Shown here: positions 10,915 through 22,267 of the stretch, piece after piece
How the letters are laid out: every line of letters starts with the position of its first letter
How positions within the stretch are numbered: the stretch's first letter is position 1
Assembly (NCBI GenBank): GCA_950295325.1
Contig: OX485807.1
Location: 32,704,440 to 32,768,439 of the forward strand
Direction: 5' to 3'
DNA length: 64,000 nt
Origin: Polytrichum commune
Taxonomy: Eukaryota; Streptophyta; Polytrichopsida; Polytrichales; Polytrichaceae
Program-made: the position numbers and the translations under genes
Notes under the pieces: model-generated
What the model was told of the DNA's origin: nothing
Databases searched by the model: none
The model's input: only the letters and a program-made list of their open reading frames with translations

Positions 10915-12227
10915 ATGGCGTTGGGACAGGCAGGGAGGTTTGCCATGGGGATGACAATCCCAGGAGTATTAGCATTTGTCCTCGGCATCATCGCCGAAAA
11001 CAAGAAGGTGAGTGTATAGAACAAAAGCTGCTGCACTAAGGGTGAGCCTAGTGTTGGAATTAAGTATGTCAATTTATTTACTGGACGCTGTTGCATCCAA
11101 TTCGTCATGTTCTTTTTATTCGGAGCAAGGAGATTCGTCTCCACGATGGACGGATCTTCATATAGCTGAGCATGTGGAGACGATTAGTGTCTCATCATGC
11201 ATAATATGCTTATGGTAGTCAGATTTTCTTTTTGTGTTGACATCTTCTTCTGATGGCTTTGAATCGGGGGATTTTGCAGCCAACAGGAGACCTAGCGACC
11301 CAAGTTGTGAAGAATGGAATCATCACGTGCTTATACCCCAAAGATTTTACCCCTGCTTTGGGCATTCTGGCTGTTGTGTGTCTTTTCATCTCTGCAGTCA
11401 TTTCTTTGGTGTCCCTCATCTACCCGTACGAGGGGAAATCCATATCCTTGAAGACCCTTGCCAAAAGCAAAGGCCTTGCCACTTTCGTCGTTCTATCAAT
11501 GTAAGTTTCTGGCATGACTTACAATTAGGCACGTCTTCCTGAAGGGCCTGCCTGTGCTGGATTGTGTGTGTCTTGTGTTTCTACAAGCAACTTTGGGCAG
11601 TTTTCCACATGGGGAATCATGTGGTAAATTTCTCAAAGTACCCTGAGGTCAGGCAATCTACTTGTCCAGAGTTAGGAATTTGAACAATCTAAACGGGTAG
11701 CCCACTTTGTCCTGAATCCATCTCAGACCATCGAATGTGAGGAGAAGGTGTTAACAGGAATGCAATTCATGTTTCAGCTTACCTCAATATGTTGTACTGT
11801 GGACCCACGTACGTGCAGATTGCCACATGATAGGTTTAACAGAGTTTGTTACTTTGAGAAAACATCATAGGGAAGGTTGGCTGCAAATGCCGACTAAATA
11901 TTGGATCGATCTGTTTTCAGGATTCTCTTTATGGTCGCTGAGGCCTTGCTGCTTTGGGCAACAATCTTAGAAAGTGTTCATCGCAGCCACAACCGCCACA
12001 TTACTTTGGTGGGTTCATGCCCCACTGCAAAGTCTGGCCTCTTTGGAGGAGCTGCTTTTATGGCTCTGGATTCAACACTCTTTTGGCTCATTTGCCTAAT
12101 GTTGACTGTTAATGTCCGCGCCGACCACTTCGGCTATGAGGACGAAGATCTGAAGGGAACCTATGACGATGTCACTACGACTGATTACGGCCCAGCTCTT
12201 GGCGCACATATAGCACCTAGAGTGTAG
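10915..12227 (+). CDS. DUF1218 family four-TM membrane protein
   Basis: Three coding exons, 10915-11007, 11280-11500 and 11921-12227, all with GT-AG introns, give 206 aa. Predicted membrane segments lie at roughly residues 9-27, 57-79, 99-121 and 147-168. Cys48 is followed by YPKD, and the segment CPTAKSGLFGGAAF (138-151) precedes the last helix; four helices plus a conserved Cys pattern are typical of the plant DUF1218 family. The first helix is signal-anchor-like. The C-terminal ~35 residues are acidic and soluble. Family members in Arabidopsis (MWL1/2 and VCC types) affect lignin composition or leaf vein and bilateral symmetry, but which subgroup this protein belongs to is not decided here. 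Start choice: the ATG follows a leader splice acceptor and leads straight into helix 1. Confidence 0.8.
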
Positions 12228-14670
12228 GCTTGCACACAAGGCGGTGCCTATGGAGATGGAGGACTTCCAGGTTCGAAAGCTCGTGGTGTCATTGTTAATT
12301 TACATATTTTCTGTACCTGCAGCAGCAATTCTTCAAAGTGTATATATGATGGATCAGATATTATCTTTTCAACAGGATCAAGCCATTCTCATGGCTACAG
12401 AAAGTGCTATTCCATATTTTTTGAGGTGGCAAATCATGTAATAACTCTCTGTACTCAGCTTTGACAATAGATGGGTTACGTCAATACACTGTAGATGCCT
12501 TGTATAGTTCAGGGCAACCTTATGTGCTGATGATCAGCTTCGGAAGATTGAACAAAGGATTGTGTTTAAAATTCTTTGATGGGCCACCATTTGTGTTCTC
12601 AGTTTTTGAACGTCGATTGGACCTCCTTTGTTACTGATGTCATACCTAATCCAGAACCGAATTTAAAGATTCTTTACGATGGGTTCAAGGGTTTCAACTA
12701 ATGCTGATGATTGTGACACCTATTGAACTAAAGCTTTGTGCAGCATGTGGCTATGCACGGCCATCGATAAAGGTTGTGTGCAATTCATTATATACCAGAA
12801 GCAAAGTATGAGCTTTTCTTCTGAAATAGTGTTTGGTGTCTTTGGACATGAAAATTTCATGAATCGTTGGGTGATATGAATAGTTCTTCTACCCAATAAT
12901 ATAACAGGGAATTGGTAAGTTGAACTGGTTCTTTCACTCGAATTAAGCAAACAACTGTATTCAGTTCATATTGATAGACCATGATAGACCATGATATAAT
13001 GGAAGTTGGCACAATGCTCTGTGACATTCCTGGTCCTCAAGGCACATTTCTCCAAGGTGCAAATTATTAACAATACATCAGAGTGGTCATTATTGACATA
13101 CGGACTAGCACATGCAAATGTCTAAAGTAAATCCTTGGAAGTATGATTTGCAGGTGGTTGAGAATGGAATTTGGTGACCTTGATTTCTCTTGTGAGAGAA
13201 GTGATCATGTTGGCAATATGTCCGACCTCTAGGTAGCCAGCGCTCCAGGTTTGAGCCCCTTTGAGCTGGTAGGGAAAGCAAAAGGCATACGATTTAATTG
13301 GCATAAGGAGCTTGGACCAAAAAATTGATAGTTGCATAGATTTGTTGTATTTTGAGGACACTCAGTAGCAAGAGAACATTTTCTGGCAGAATGATTACTC
13401 TTCAGCACTTCTTGGGCCACATGGATGTATAGAAAGAGTATTGTTGTCCAGAGGACTCAGAAATAGAAGCAGTTAATGAATTAGAAATGATAGCCTTCAC
13501 ACAATGTGTGTGCAATGAGATTGTGCAACTCAAGCTTGCAGCAAAATATGATTGAGTCTTCACACAACATTGACCTAACTTACACCATATGTTTGTGGGA
13601 AGCCCGGCAGCACAACTTAGCATTCTAATGCCTGGGAAAATAGTGCTAGCACATTAGAGTCACTTCATTTGCATATTCTGAACTTAAACCCTAGTGTAAA
13701 CTCATTGGCTCCAATTTTTCTCTCTCACCTGACAGTACCTCGTCAAGAATATTGTTTTGTTTTGATATCCTTTGCTCTTGAACATCAAAAATTGTACTTT
13801 AATTTGGAAGCATTTAGATAACATCACTAAGCAGCTAGATGGTGATCTCCTTCCAAAGAAAAAGGATGTGACAAAAAAATGATAAATTATAGTTGCTTGG
13901 CAAAACTCTACAATACAGAACTTGAGTGCTCCCCATAAATGGGGAAACCTGAAATTGAAGGAGAGCATTATGCTTTCCCAATACTTGGTCCCATGGAACC
14001 CAACTAGGGAGTTGAGTGATGTTATGTAGATGATACAAAGAAAGTAAAAATGGTAAAGGAATTTGATTCGGTAGTATTTGTCACCTAAATCCGGGCCAAT
14101 CAACCTCCCTAGGAAGGAATGCATTAGCGTGTTGTGTTTGGTCTCATTGACCCACCCTTGGCTTTTTAGCCCCGATGCAATGGCTTGTGCCTCATGTAGT
14201 TGTTAGGGCGAGTTCCATGTAGGCTACCGTTCACGAGAATTAGAAAATAATAGATTGGAGGTGTTTGCATGTAGTTAAGCACAAGTTGTTATCCAATCAG
14301 ATTATGACAGTCCGCTAGAATGTGGAGTGCCCTAGACCTGGGCCACTAGACTTCTTTGTGTCTACTAAAGAATATCTAACCTACAAGTGCCAGTCACCGA
14401 AGGATTGAAGACCAATTTTGGGAGGAGGAGGAGGAGGTTTAAATCTGGAGTAGGAGGTTAGTAGGTGGTCCTCAATATGAGAAGATGGGAGTAGCTAGTT
14501 GGCATAAACAAACCCTACCTCATTAGATTCCCTCTACAATTGGGTGGTTTTGTCCTTATTCACACTAGAATCTGGTGGGCAAGCAACCTACATGGAAACT
14601 CACGCTTAGTTTAGTTGGCATATCTTTTTTTATATCCTATGGTTTCCTTGTTCTTGCAATACATTGTTAA
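12228..14670. other. 3' flank of the DUF1218 gene and intergenic DNA
   Basis: The first few hundred bases probably contain the 3' UTR of the DUF1218 gene. The rest has no recognised gene. A tandem 'atagaccatg' duplication occurs near 12976. A minus-strand stretch at 13400-13640 vaguely resembles Copia integrase and was not accepted. Confidence 0.45.
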
Positions 14671-14760
14671 GGGCCGCTTTACACCTAGAGGCTAGGCCAA
14701 TTCGTTGTGTAAGAGGCTTGAAATCCTCACTTGTGATTGGTCAAAAAGCTGAAATCGGCC

Positions 14761-14774
14761 TCAACCCCTCTACA
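14761..14774 (+). repeat. LINE target-site duplication, left copy
   Basis: TCAACCCCTCTACA, identical to 26981-26994. The duplicated site lies inside MITE D. Deleting one copy together with the LINE restores a sequence matching the intact copy at 42602 (ctttacacctaaagg region). Confidence 0.9.
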
Positions 14775-14819
14775 GAAAAAAAAGAAAAGAAAAAATAACG
14801 CTCGTGTTTTCACACGAGC
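14775..14819 (-). other. LINE 3' terminal hairpin and T-rich tail
   Basis: On the sense (minus) strand the element ends GCTCGTGT-GAAA-ACACGAGC, a perfect 8-bp stem with a 4-nt loop, then GTTATTTTTTCTTTTC and a run of T with a final C, directly against the target duplication. The sister copy ends GGGCGTTATTTATTATTTATT with the same sense polarity. Tails are therefore T-rich rather than poly(A). Known biology: many LINEs are primed through specific 3'-terminal stem-loops. Confidence 0.6.
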
Positions 14820-14932
14820 ATGACTACGAGCCCGTTGGCCTCATACTAATCACGGGATTCGGTGATGTAGTAAGTGGTTTTATGCCTCCGTTAGGAGGTG
14901 GGCTCTGGTGGTTCTCTAGAAATCCATTTTAA

Positions 14933-17900
14933 TTAAGGTGGTGGTACGGGTGGTTGTTTGTTATCAAGTTTTCTTTTATTAAGTACTAAATACGTGAGGT
15001 ATTTAATAGCGTTTTGGTGTATGTCTTTCATGAGTTTTTTGATGTTGGATTTAGGGATTTTTAAATTTGTTAGTTTTTGGATGGAGTGTTTGTGTATGGC
15101 TCCTCATACTCCTGCAGTGATTGTTATAACTGGATTGGTTTTCCATCCCTTGTTGTGGATGGCGTGATTTAGTGGGTCGTATTTAGCGTGTTTCTGTGTA
15201 ATGGCTTGTTCAGGGAATCTGTCGTGGCAGTAGGTAAATTCGATAAATTGTACTGTGTGGTTGGATGATGGTAATACGGGTAGGGTGATATGATTTGGGG
15301 CACCGATCATGCATAAGATGTCAGGTCTAAGTTTAGCTTGACATTGGCATGGTGTTTGTGGGCATGTGCATGCTAATAGCCATTCTGGTACTGTGGTTTC
15401 TTGTGGCCGGTTGTTGAGATGTCCGGCATTGGCTCTTGTGAGGAACCTTGTGTGTTTGTTAGCTTGTAGTGTTTGTGTGATCAGATGTACTGCTTTGTTA
15501 TGTCTGGCGATTCGGAGGCCTTTTAAGTATGGGTGTTCGCATATTGATAGTAGGTGCGGCCACGTGTCTCTCTCGTTTCTGTGGCAAAGTGTGCAGTTGG
15601 GGTTTGGATGTGTGAGGGGCCAAAAGATACTTTTTCTATGGTTGCCCATATATTGGGTGTATCGAAATTTTAATGTTTGGGTGATTTGGGTATATGGTAT
15701 TTGATCATTATTCCAAAAGTGATTAGAGAGTTTTTGGTTTATTTGTGTGTTTGAGAGCCATTTATCTACGTATGGGAATTTATTTATGGCTAAGGCTGTT
15801 TCTAAGATGTCGTGTGCTTTTGTTATGAATGTGCGTAAGTTGCGGATGGCTCCGTCATGTGTGCCTGTGGGGCAGCTGGCAAGCCAGTAGGGGGTGGGGC
15901 GGGCGATGTGGATGTGTGGGGTTTGTTCTGGTTTTTCTAAGTTGTTCCCTTCATTTGCTAGGTCATCGGCTAGTTCATTTCCGGTGATGCCCGTGTGCGC
16001 TCGGACTTTATGTATGTGGATTTTGTAGGGGGTCCAGTAAATCTTCCTTACTATGGCGGCTATAAGTAGTTTGTCAGGATGGTGGTGTTGTGATGTTGGG
16101 TGTTGTATGTGGTTATTTATGAGGTATATACTGTTGAGCTGTCTGTAAATATGTGTGTTTCTGTTTGCGTGATTTTTATGTTTTTGATAGCGAGGAGTAT
16201 GGCATATAGTTCGGCTCTAAGTATATTTTGATAGCCTGGTAATCGTTTTGCTATTCGGGTGTTATTATTAGGGCTATATACTCCCGATCCTGCAGTATTG
16301 CCCACAATTTGTCCCTCAGAGTTTTTTGTTGGGGGGATGAAGGAGCCGTCTGTGTATACGCATTGTTGTGGGGGGAATTTGGGGGGGGGGGGGTGAGTGT
16401 ATGTGTAAGTATTTGGTATTGGTATGGTAGTGTGGTTATCAGTGTGTAGTATATTTACTTTGGGGGTGTTTTTCCATAGATTGGAGAGTTTGACTTTATA
16501 GGGTGTGAGATTGGGTTTAATGGGGTGGGTGTCTATATGTGTGTTAGTTATTTGTTGCAAAATTTGTTTTAATGTGTGCGGGGTTTGGACGTGTGGACTT
16601 AATGTTGCTTGGTTGTGTACACAGATGATTGATGTGAGTGGCGATTCGTCGTATTGGTAGTATGTTGGCCATTCAGGTGTAGGTTTATATTTTATGGTGT
16701 GTGGTGGTATGGTTGCCATGACGTGTACGTCGGGTTTTGTGGCGATTGGTAGGTTTTGTGTTGTCCAGTCTTTATGGTTGGTGATTAGGATGGTAACTGT
16801 TTTGGGGTCTTCCTTGGCGGCCATTCTGGCCCAGTGGATGGCTTCTAACGTTGTGTTGTAGTCCGTGGGGTAAGCTAGTCCTATTCTTGTCCATTTAGAG
16901 GATTTTGCGTGTCCTAGTGAGCCGAATATTATATCTCGGTTATGTGGGGAGTGGTATTGTGTTATTTGAATGGGGCATGTGAGGGGGGATGAGTAGTAGG
17001 TGTGTGTGATTTGGAATGTTGTGATTAGCGTTTTGATGATTTCGGGGTGTAGTGTTTGATGTAGGTTTTGTGGTTGAATTATCTTTGGCTTTTTCTTGGG
17101 AAGTATAGTGACATATCTTTGGAGGAGCCATAGTACTTCGGTTTCAAAATCTTGTGGTGGTGGGTGAAGGAAGTTAGTTAAGTGTTGTTGTTTATTATGT
17201 GTGAATTGGTTCCAAAGCCATTGTAGTCTATCTATATTAATGGTGGCGATGTGGTTTCCATTTTGGTTATATACGTTGGCTACTGAGGTATTTATTTGGA
17301 TAGTGGGTTTATTGACTAGGATGTCTTTGTCCGGGTTACATTCCTGGGTGGAGGTTGTAAGGTTGGTGATTTTTAGTGGTGGTTGGATGAATTTCTTGTC
17401 CTTAGTTTGGACATGTGAGAGGTAGTTGGCATATGTTTTGGTCATTGTTTGTTCTAGTAGGGTGTTGTTGTATTGTGTTATGGTGAGTAGGTTGTGGTCA
17501 AGTAGGATATTATCCGGGTGTAAAAGGTCTTCTTCATTGCGCCATTGTTGTATGTTATTGTTCGTGTTTTGCCATAGGCACAAGTATGATTTATTAATGG
17601 CTTGCGCACCCCACTTATCTTTTCTAGTAGTGGTTTTTTCCCTTATTATTTTGTGTATGGCTCGACCTAATGGTGGGTCTAGTTGTTGAATATTTGTTAG
17701 GCTTGTTGGTGGTGGTGGTTGTATGGTGTTTTGAGACGTGTGAGGTTGTGAGTGTGGGAATAAAGTTTGTGCTTGATGTAGTGCCTCTTTGATAATTTTA
17801 GGGGCATGTTTGTATATGGTGCGGAATTCTTCCGGTGTGAGTATGGCATTGGTGGTTGTATTTTGAATTTGTAGGAGGGTTGTAATACCGTATCTGTATA

Positions 17901-20900
17901 ATTTATCAAGGAATTTTTGGGATTGTTTTTTGGATTCTTCTGTTAAGTTGGCATATGTAGGGGTAGATTTCCATTTTAGTTCGAGTTGGGTTTGTTTTAT
18001 GGGGAATGCTTTGTTTGCGGTGGTTATGTGTATCTCGTATTCTTTGTTCAGTAGAAAGAGCGTGCGTGCTATGGGTGATCTTGAGCAGGCTTGTTGTTTT
18101 AGTTTCGGTAGATGGAGGGAGCCCCCATATTTGGCTGTGATATATTTGGTTAGGCCTTGATATATGGCGCCCAGTTGGCCTTGATCGTTAAGGGCTTGTA
18201 GCAATTGCTGGCCTATGCAATGTATGTAATCCGGTAGTAAAGAGGTGGCGTTTATACCAAAGTTTTCGTGGGAGAGGTGAGTAAGGATATTGGCTGTGCT
18301 TCTAGGTATTCGGCATGCTTCTTTAGTGATTTTGCTAATTATTTTGTCTAGCTTTTTGATATCTGGTGTTGAGAAGGGTACCGCATAGTACGCGTATGCA
18401 ATGCGGGGCTTGATAACTGTGTTGAGAATATGTATTTTTTGTTTTAGGCTGGCCGGGGAGTTGGCGAGTAGTTGTCCTTGTTGTTTGGCTTTCTTTAATG
18501 TAATTTCTTTTTGTAAATTCCATTTAAGTGAGGGGACTAATTGGATGCCTAAGTACGTGTAGGGTTCGTTTTGTGTAAGAGTTGGAAAGTTCTTGTTTTT
18601 GTATGTGATGTGTTGTGATTGAATAAAGGCTTTGAAAGTGTTTGGTTTTAGTTTGGACTTATTGGGGCAACCTATAATGGCACACTTGGCTAGATTAAGG
18701 TCCATGTGTGCCCATTCTGCAAATTTTTGTAATTTAGTGATTTGAGGTTGAATATTCTGTATTGTGTCAGATAGGATAGCTAGGTCGTCGGCATATGCCG
18801 ACGTGGTGCACGAGGATGGGGATGTGCTAAAGTGATAGCCCTTGTTATCTTTTTCTAACCAACGCAGAAGTGGTTCTAAAAAGATAATAAAAAGATAAGG
18901 ACTAAGAGTGTCGCCCTGAATGGTGCCTCGGCTAATGTTAATTGGAGGGGTTGTGCCAAAGTGGCTCCCCGTAAATGAGGTGGTAGAATCTTTGTATATA
19001 TTGCTTATGATTTCGATTGCGTCTGTAGGATATCCGAGATCTTCCATGAGTGCTAATAGCCTTGCATGGTCGATAGAGCCAAATGCATTTTGAAAATCTA
19101 TATATGTGATGTATATGTCTTTGTTTGTGAGTCTTGCATCTTCAAGGGATGCTAGGATCATCTGGATTTGTCGGGAGGTATTTCTTTGTGGTCGAAAGCC
19201 TTCCTGGCTAAAGTGTAGCAATCTGTGTTGCTCGCCATAACTGGTGAGGATAGTTGTGATGGTGCTGGTATAGAGCTTATAAATTGTATTTGCGAGTGCG
19301 ATTGGCCTGTAGTTGGCCAGTTGGGTGGGGTCTTCTTTTTTGTGTAAGATGATAGTTTTACTGTGTTTCCATTGTGCTGGGATTTCTTTTTGTTTATAGC
19401 AGTGGTGAAAGAATAGGTATATTAGGTCGTGACATTGTGGAGGTAATGTTTTAATTATATCGTTGGGAATATTGTCTGGTCCGGGGGCTTTCCCTTTGGT
19501 TAGTCTTTTTACGCACTTGTCGTAAGTTGTTCTAGTAAATTGTGTGGTAATTTGTGCGTCTTGTGGGCCCTTTTTTCTAGTATTATACCGTCTTGCGTGT
19601 GCCATGGGTATTTGCGGATTGCACACATACAAGAGTCTGGGTGGTCTATGGTGTCTTCGCAGTTGGGGGCCTGACGTTGAAATGACGATTGTTGGGTGCG
19701 GTATATTTCGTGGGCTATATCCACTGGGTTGGTTAGTATGGTTCTATGTGAGTTTTGTATGCAGTCTAGGGAGTTCTCGGTTGTTGGTTGGAATATCTTT
19801 TTGTGGATGGATTTAGGCTTAGTGTTGAGGAGAGTGCGATATTTTTTAATGGCAGTTTTGATGTTGAGCAAGGCTTGTTTGGCGGTAATTTTGTATGCTT
19901 CGTTTTTTGTTGTTTTGCCTATAGTGGCTAATGTTTCTATCCATTGCATTTGTTCGGTGTGGTTAGTAGGGAGTGAGGGAATGTGAATACTTAACGATGA
20001 GAGTAATGTTATTATATCTGGGTGGTTTTGAAGTTGTGTGTGGGAATATTGACATGCCACGTGGATTGCTTTGCGGATGTTGTGGTGTGTCTTAAGATGG
20101 GATTTCCATATTTTTTGTTGTTATCTAGGGAGGAATCCTACTTGTAGTTTGGCTCTATGTGGGAGTGGTGGTGTTGGTTATGACATGCATGTTTGTTCTA
20201 TGCAAGTGTTAAGGGAGCTTATTATTTCATGGAAGTGGTGTTTGGCTTCTTGCCATTGGTGGTGTGTGAGTTGTTCTTGTTTTAAAGTGTTTGTGAGATT
20301 GGTTATTGCGAGGTTTTGTTTATCGAGGAAGGTAGTGTGTAAGGTCTGTAGGTTAGTTTCTGATATTGGGTAGGTGATTCGGGGGTTGGTGTATTTATGA
20401 TGATGATGCTATTGGGAACTAAAATTAGTTGTACTGGGTAGTGATCGGAGTTTTGGTTGAGGTTGGTGATTGTGTGGCTTTGTATTGTGTTATGATTTGG
20501 GATGTTAGAATAAAAGCCATCAATGAGGCTAATTAATGTGTAGTTATGCCCTCCTTGGCTTGTATGGCTTGCTTGGTTGTGGATTATGTTGAGGCCTATG
20601 CTTTGGGTGAATCTAGCCCATTCGTAGTCATTTGGGTTAGAGGGGGATGTTATCCCGTTGGATGATCGTCATTTTAGTAGTATGTCTCTGTTAAAATGTC
20701 CGGCGAGGATGATGTGGGATGTTGGGTAATTTGTAGTTAGAGTTTGGATTTGGGTTTGGATTTCTTGTACTAAGTGTAAGTCTTGAGGGTGTGTGGGCAT
20801 ATACATGTTTATGAGGAATATGGGGGTGATAGGTTTGTTTTTTATCATGATAATTTGTAGATATGGTGATATTGTGCTTGGGGTGGAAATCTTGGTTATA

Positions 20901-21529
20901 TTTTCATTTGTGTAGATGGTTTTTGGTATCATGATAAGTGTACCTCCTCTGGCTTTGTTGGTTTCAGAATATCTGTTTGGTTGTTGGGTAGTGTTATTTG
21001 AGTTGTTATATATGATTTTATAGTTTTGGAGTTTTCTATCTATATAAGTTGTGAATTTGAATTTGTGGATTTTGGTTTCTTGGATAAGGATGATATGTGG
21101 GTCCTTGTGTAGCGTTTGTGTGAGTTCTATGATGCCTGGGAGGCTGGTATTGATGCATCCCGCATTCCAAGTTATGATTTTTAGTTGTGACATAGAGTGT
21201 GCGTCGTCGATTGTGGTGATATGTGGAGTGTGGGCGCTTTGTGGCGGGTTTATGTTCGGGTGGTATCCTATGATTGGTAGGGTGCATTTGGTAAGTTCTT
21301 GTAGGATTTGTGGGGGTATGTATGGGAGTTCATTTTTCAGGGTAGTTATACTTATGGCTTCGCCTTTAGCTATTTTTGTGTTAATATGTGTGTAGGCTTG
21401 TGCTATGGTGGTGGGCTTTGGTTGGTGGGTGGGGTTGGTTTTAAAGGGGATGCGTGGTTGTGTGTTACTGGAAAATTTATGTATATTCCGTAGTAAGGTA
21501 TGACCTATCGGGTCCATGCCTGTTATCAT
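14933..21529 (-). pseudogene. LINE ORF2: APE - RT - RNase H - CCHC - restriction-like endonuclease
   Basis: Conceptual polyprotein in several frames. APE endonuclease (about 21180-20410): ITWNAGCIN, LIQETKI, GGTLIMIP and NSDHYPV are visible, but the catalytic GDFN is GHFN (about 20695) and an in-frame TGA (20669-20671) interrupts it. More frameshifts or stops follow between 20310 and 19510. Reverse transcriptase (frame 19632-16117): GKAPGPDNIP, FRPQRNTSRQ, IDFQNAFGSID, GTIQGDTLSPYLF and AYADDLAIL (about 18790). RNase H: VYTDGS (about 16350), RAELYAI and FTDSS, then a frameshift near 16120 and TGNELADDLANEG. Zinc finger C-X2-C-X9-H-X4-C (about 15600-15540). C-terminal nuclease: KLRPDIL (about 15325), IEFTYCHD and KYDPL...GW, with a TGA at 15104-15106 where the sister copy has AGA. 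The natural stop is at 14933-14935. Confidence 0.8.
15080..15340 (-). other. restriction-like (PD-(D/E)XK) endonuclease domain of the LINE
   Basis: After the CCHC finger the frame reads KLRPDILCMIG, then FIEFTYCHDRF, then KYDPLNHAIHNKGW and PVITITAGV-stop-GA. The pattern R-P-D, then E-x-T, then K..KY..L, then a hydrophobic strand ending in xRGA matches the C-terminal nuclease of R2-type LINEs (family knowledge). The sister copy keeps the same residues (RPDLL/CLIGAP, IEFTYCHDRF, VRGA). An element with this domain and an N-terminal APE domain is Dualen/RandI-like. Confidence 0.65.
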
Positions 21530-22267
21530 GCGTTGGTTGCATATTTGTGGTATAGGGCTATATGTGATTATGAGGACATATATTTGGAGGTGGATTGGAT
21601 ATTTTGAAAGTAGAGATTTGTGCTTTTGGAGGTGGGATAGTTCATGGTTAAGGATGTTTTGTGTGCCATGTGTTAGGTGGGGTGTGAATAGGCTTTCTAG
21701 GTGTGTGTATCGAGGTTTGAACGATGTTGTATTAGGTGTGAAGTATTGCTTTTGTCTTTGTTTGTATTCTAAGGGGAGGTTTTTGGTGATGTCTGAAAGT
21801 GGACCCGGGTTGGGCTGTATGTCTCCACCAAGGAGGATGATTTTAGAGTTGTTCCATGTGTAGTATTGTGTGACTTTAGTTTTTGGGGTTTTAAGGTGTG
21901 TATGTGAGTGGTGCGTCTAATATTTCCTATGTGTGTTAAGGTGGTAATTGGTGGGATGGGGTGGGTGGTGACTGGGTGTATGATTGTGGTTGGGATATTG
22001 ATTGAGATTTTTCATGTGCTTTTGTAGTTATGATGTGTGGAGGTGATGGATGCTTTGTGGTTTGGGTGGTTTATGTGGTATTGATGTGGTGTTGTTATTG
22101 GTGTGTGGCATGTGTTTTGAGTGGTATAGTGGGCGCAAACTAGTAAGATGATAATGATATTCTTGAGAATGGTAGGGAATTGCTTAGTGCTAGTGCACTT
22201 TTTATTTATAAAAAATAGTACATATATATTGTATGCAATCAACGTCCATATGTATGATATTGGGTTG

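Noticed and set aside
13230-13640. Minus-strand frames with GLPTNIW and HVAQEVLKSNHSARKCS resembling Copia integrase
   Set aside because: Match is short, frames shift repeatedly, and neighbouring conserved blocks are missing.
17201-17689. Plus-strand open frames within the LINE
   Set aside because: Shadows of the ORF2 frame on the opposite strand in stop-poor, skewed sequence; no domains.
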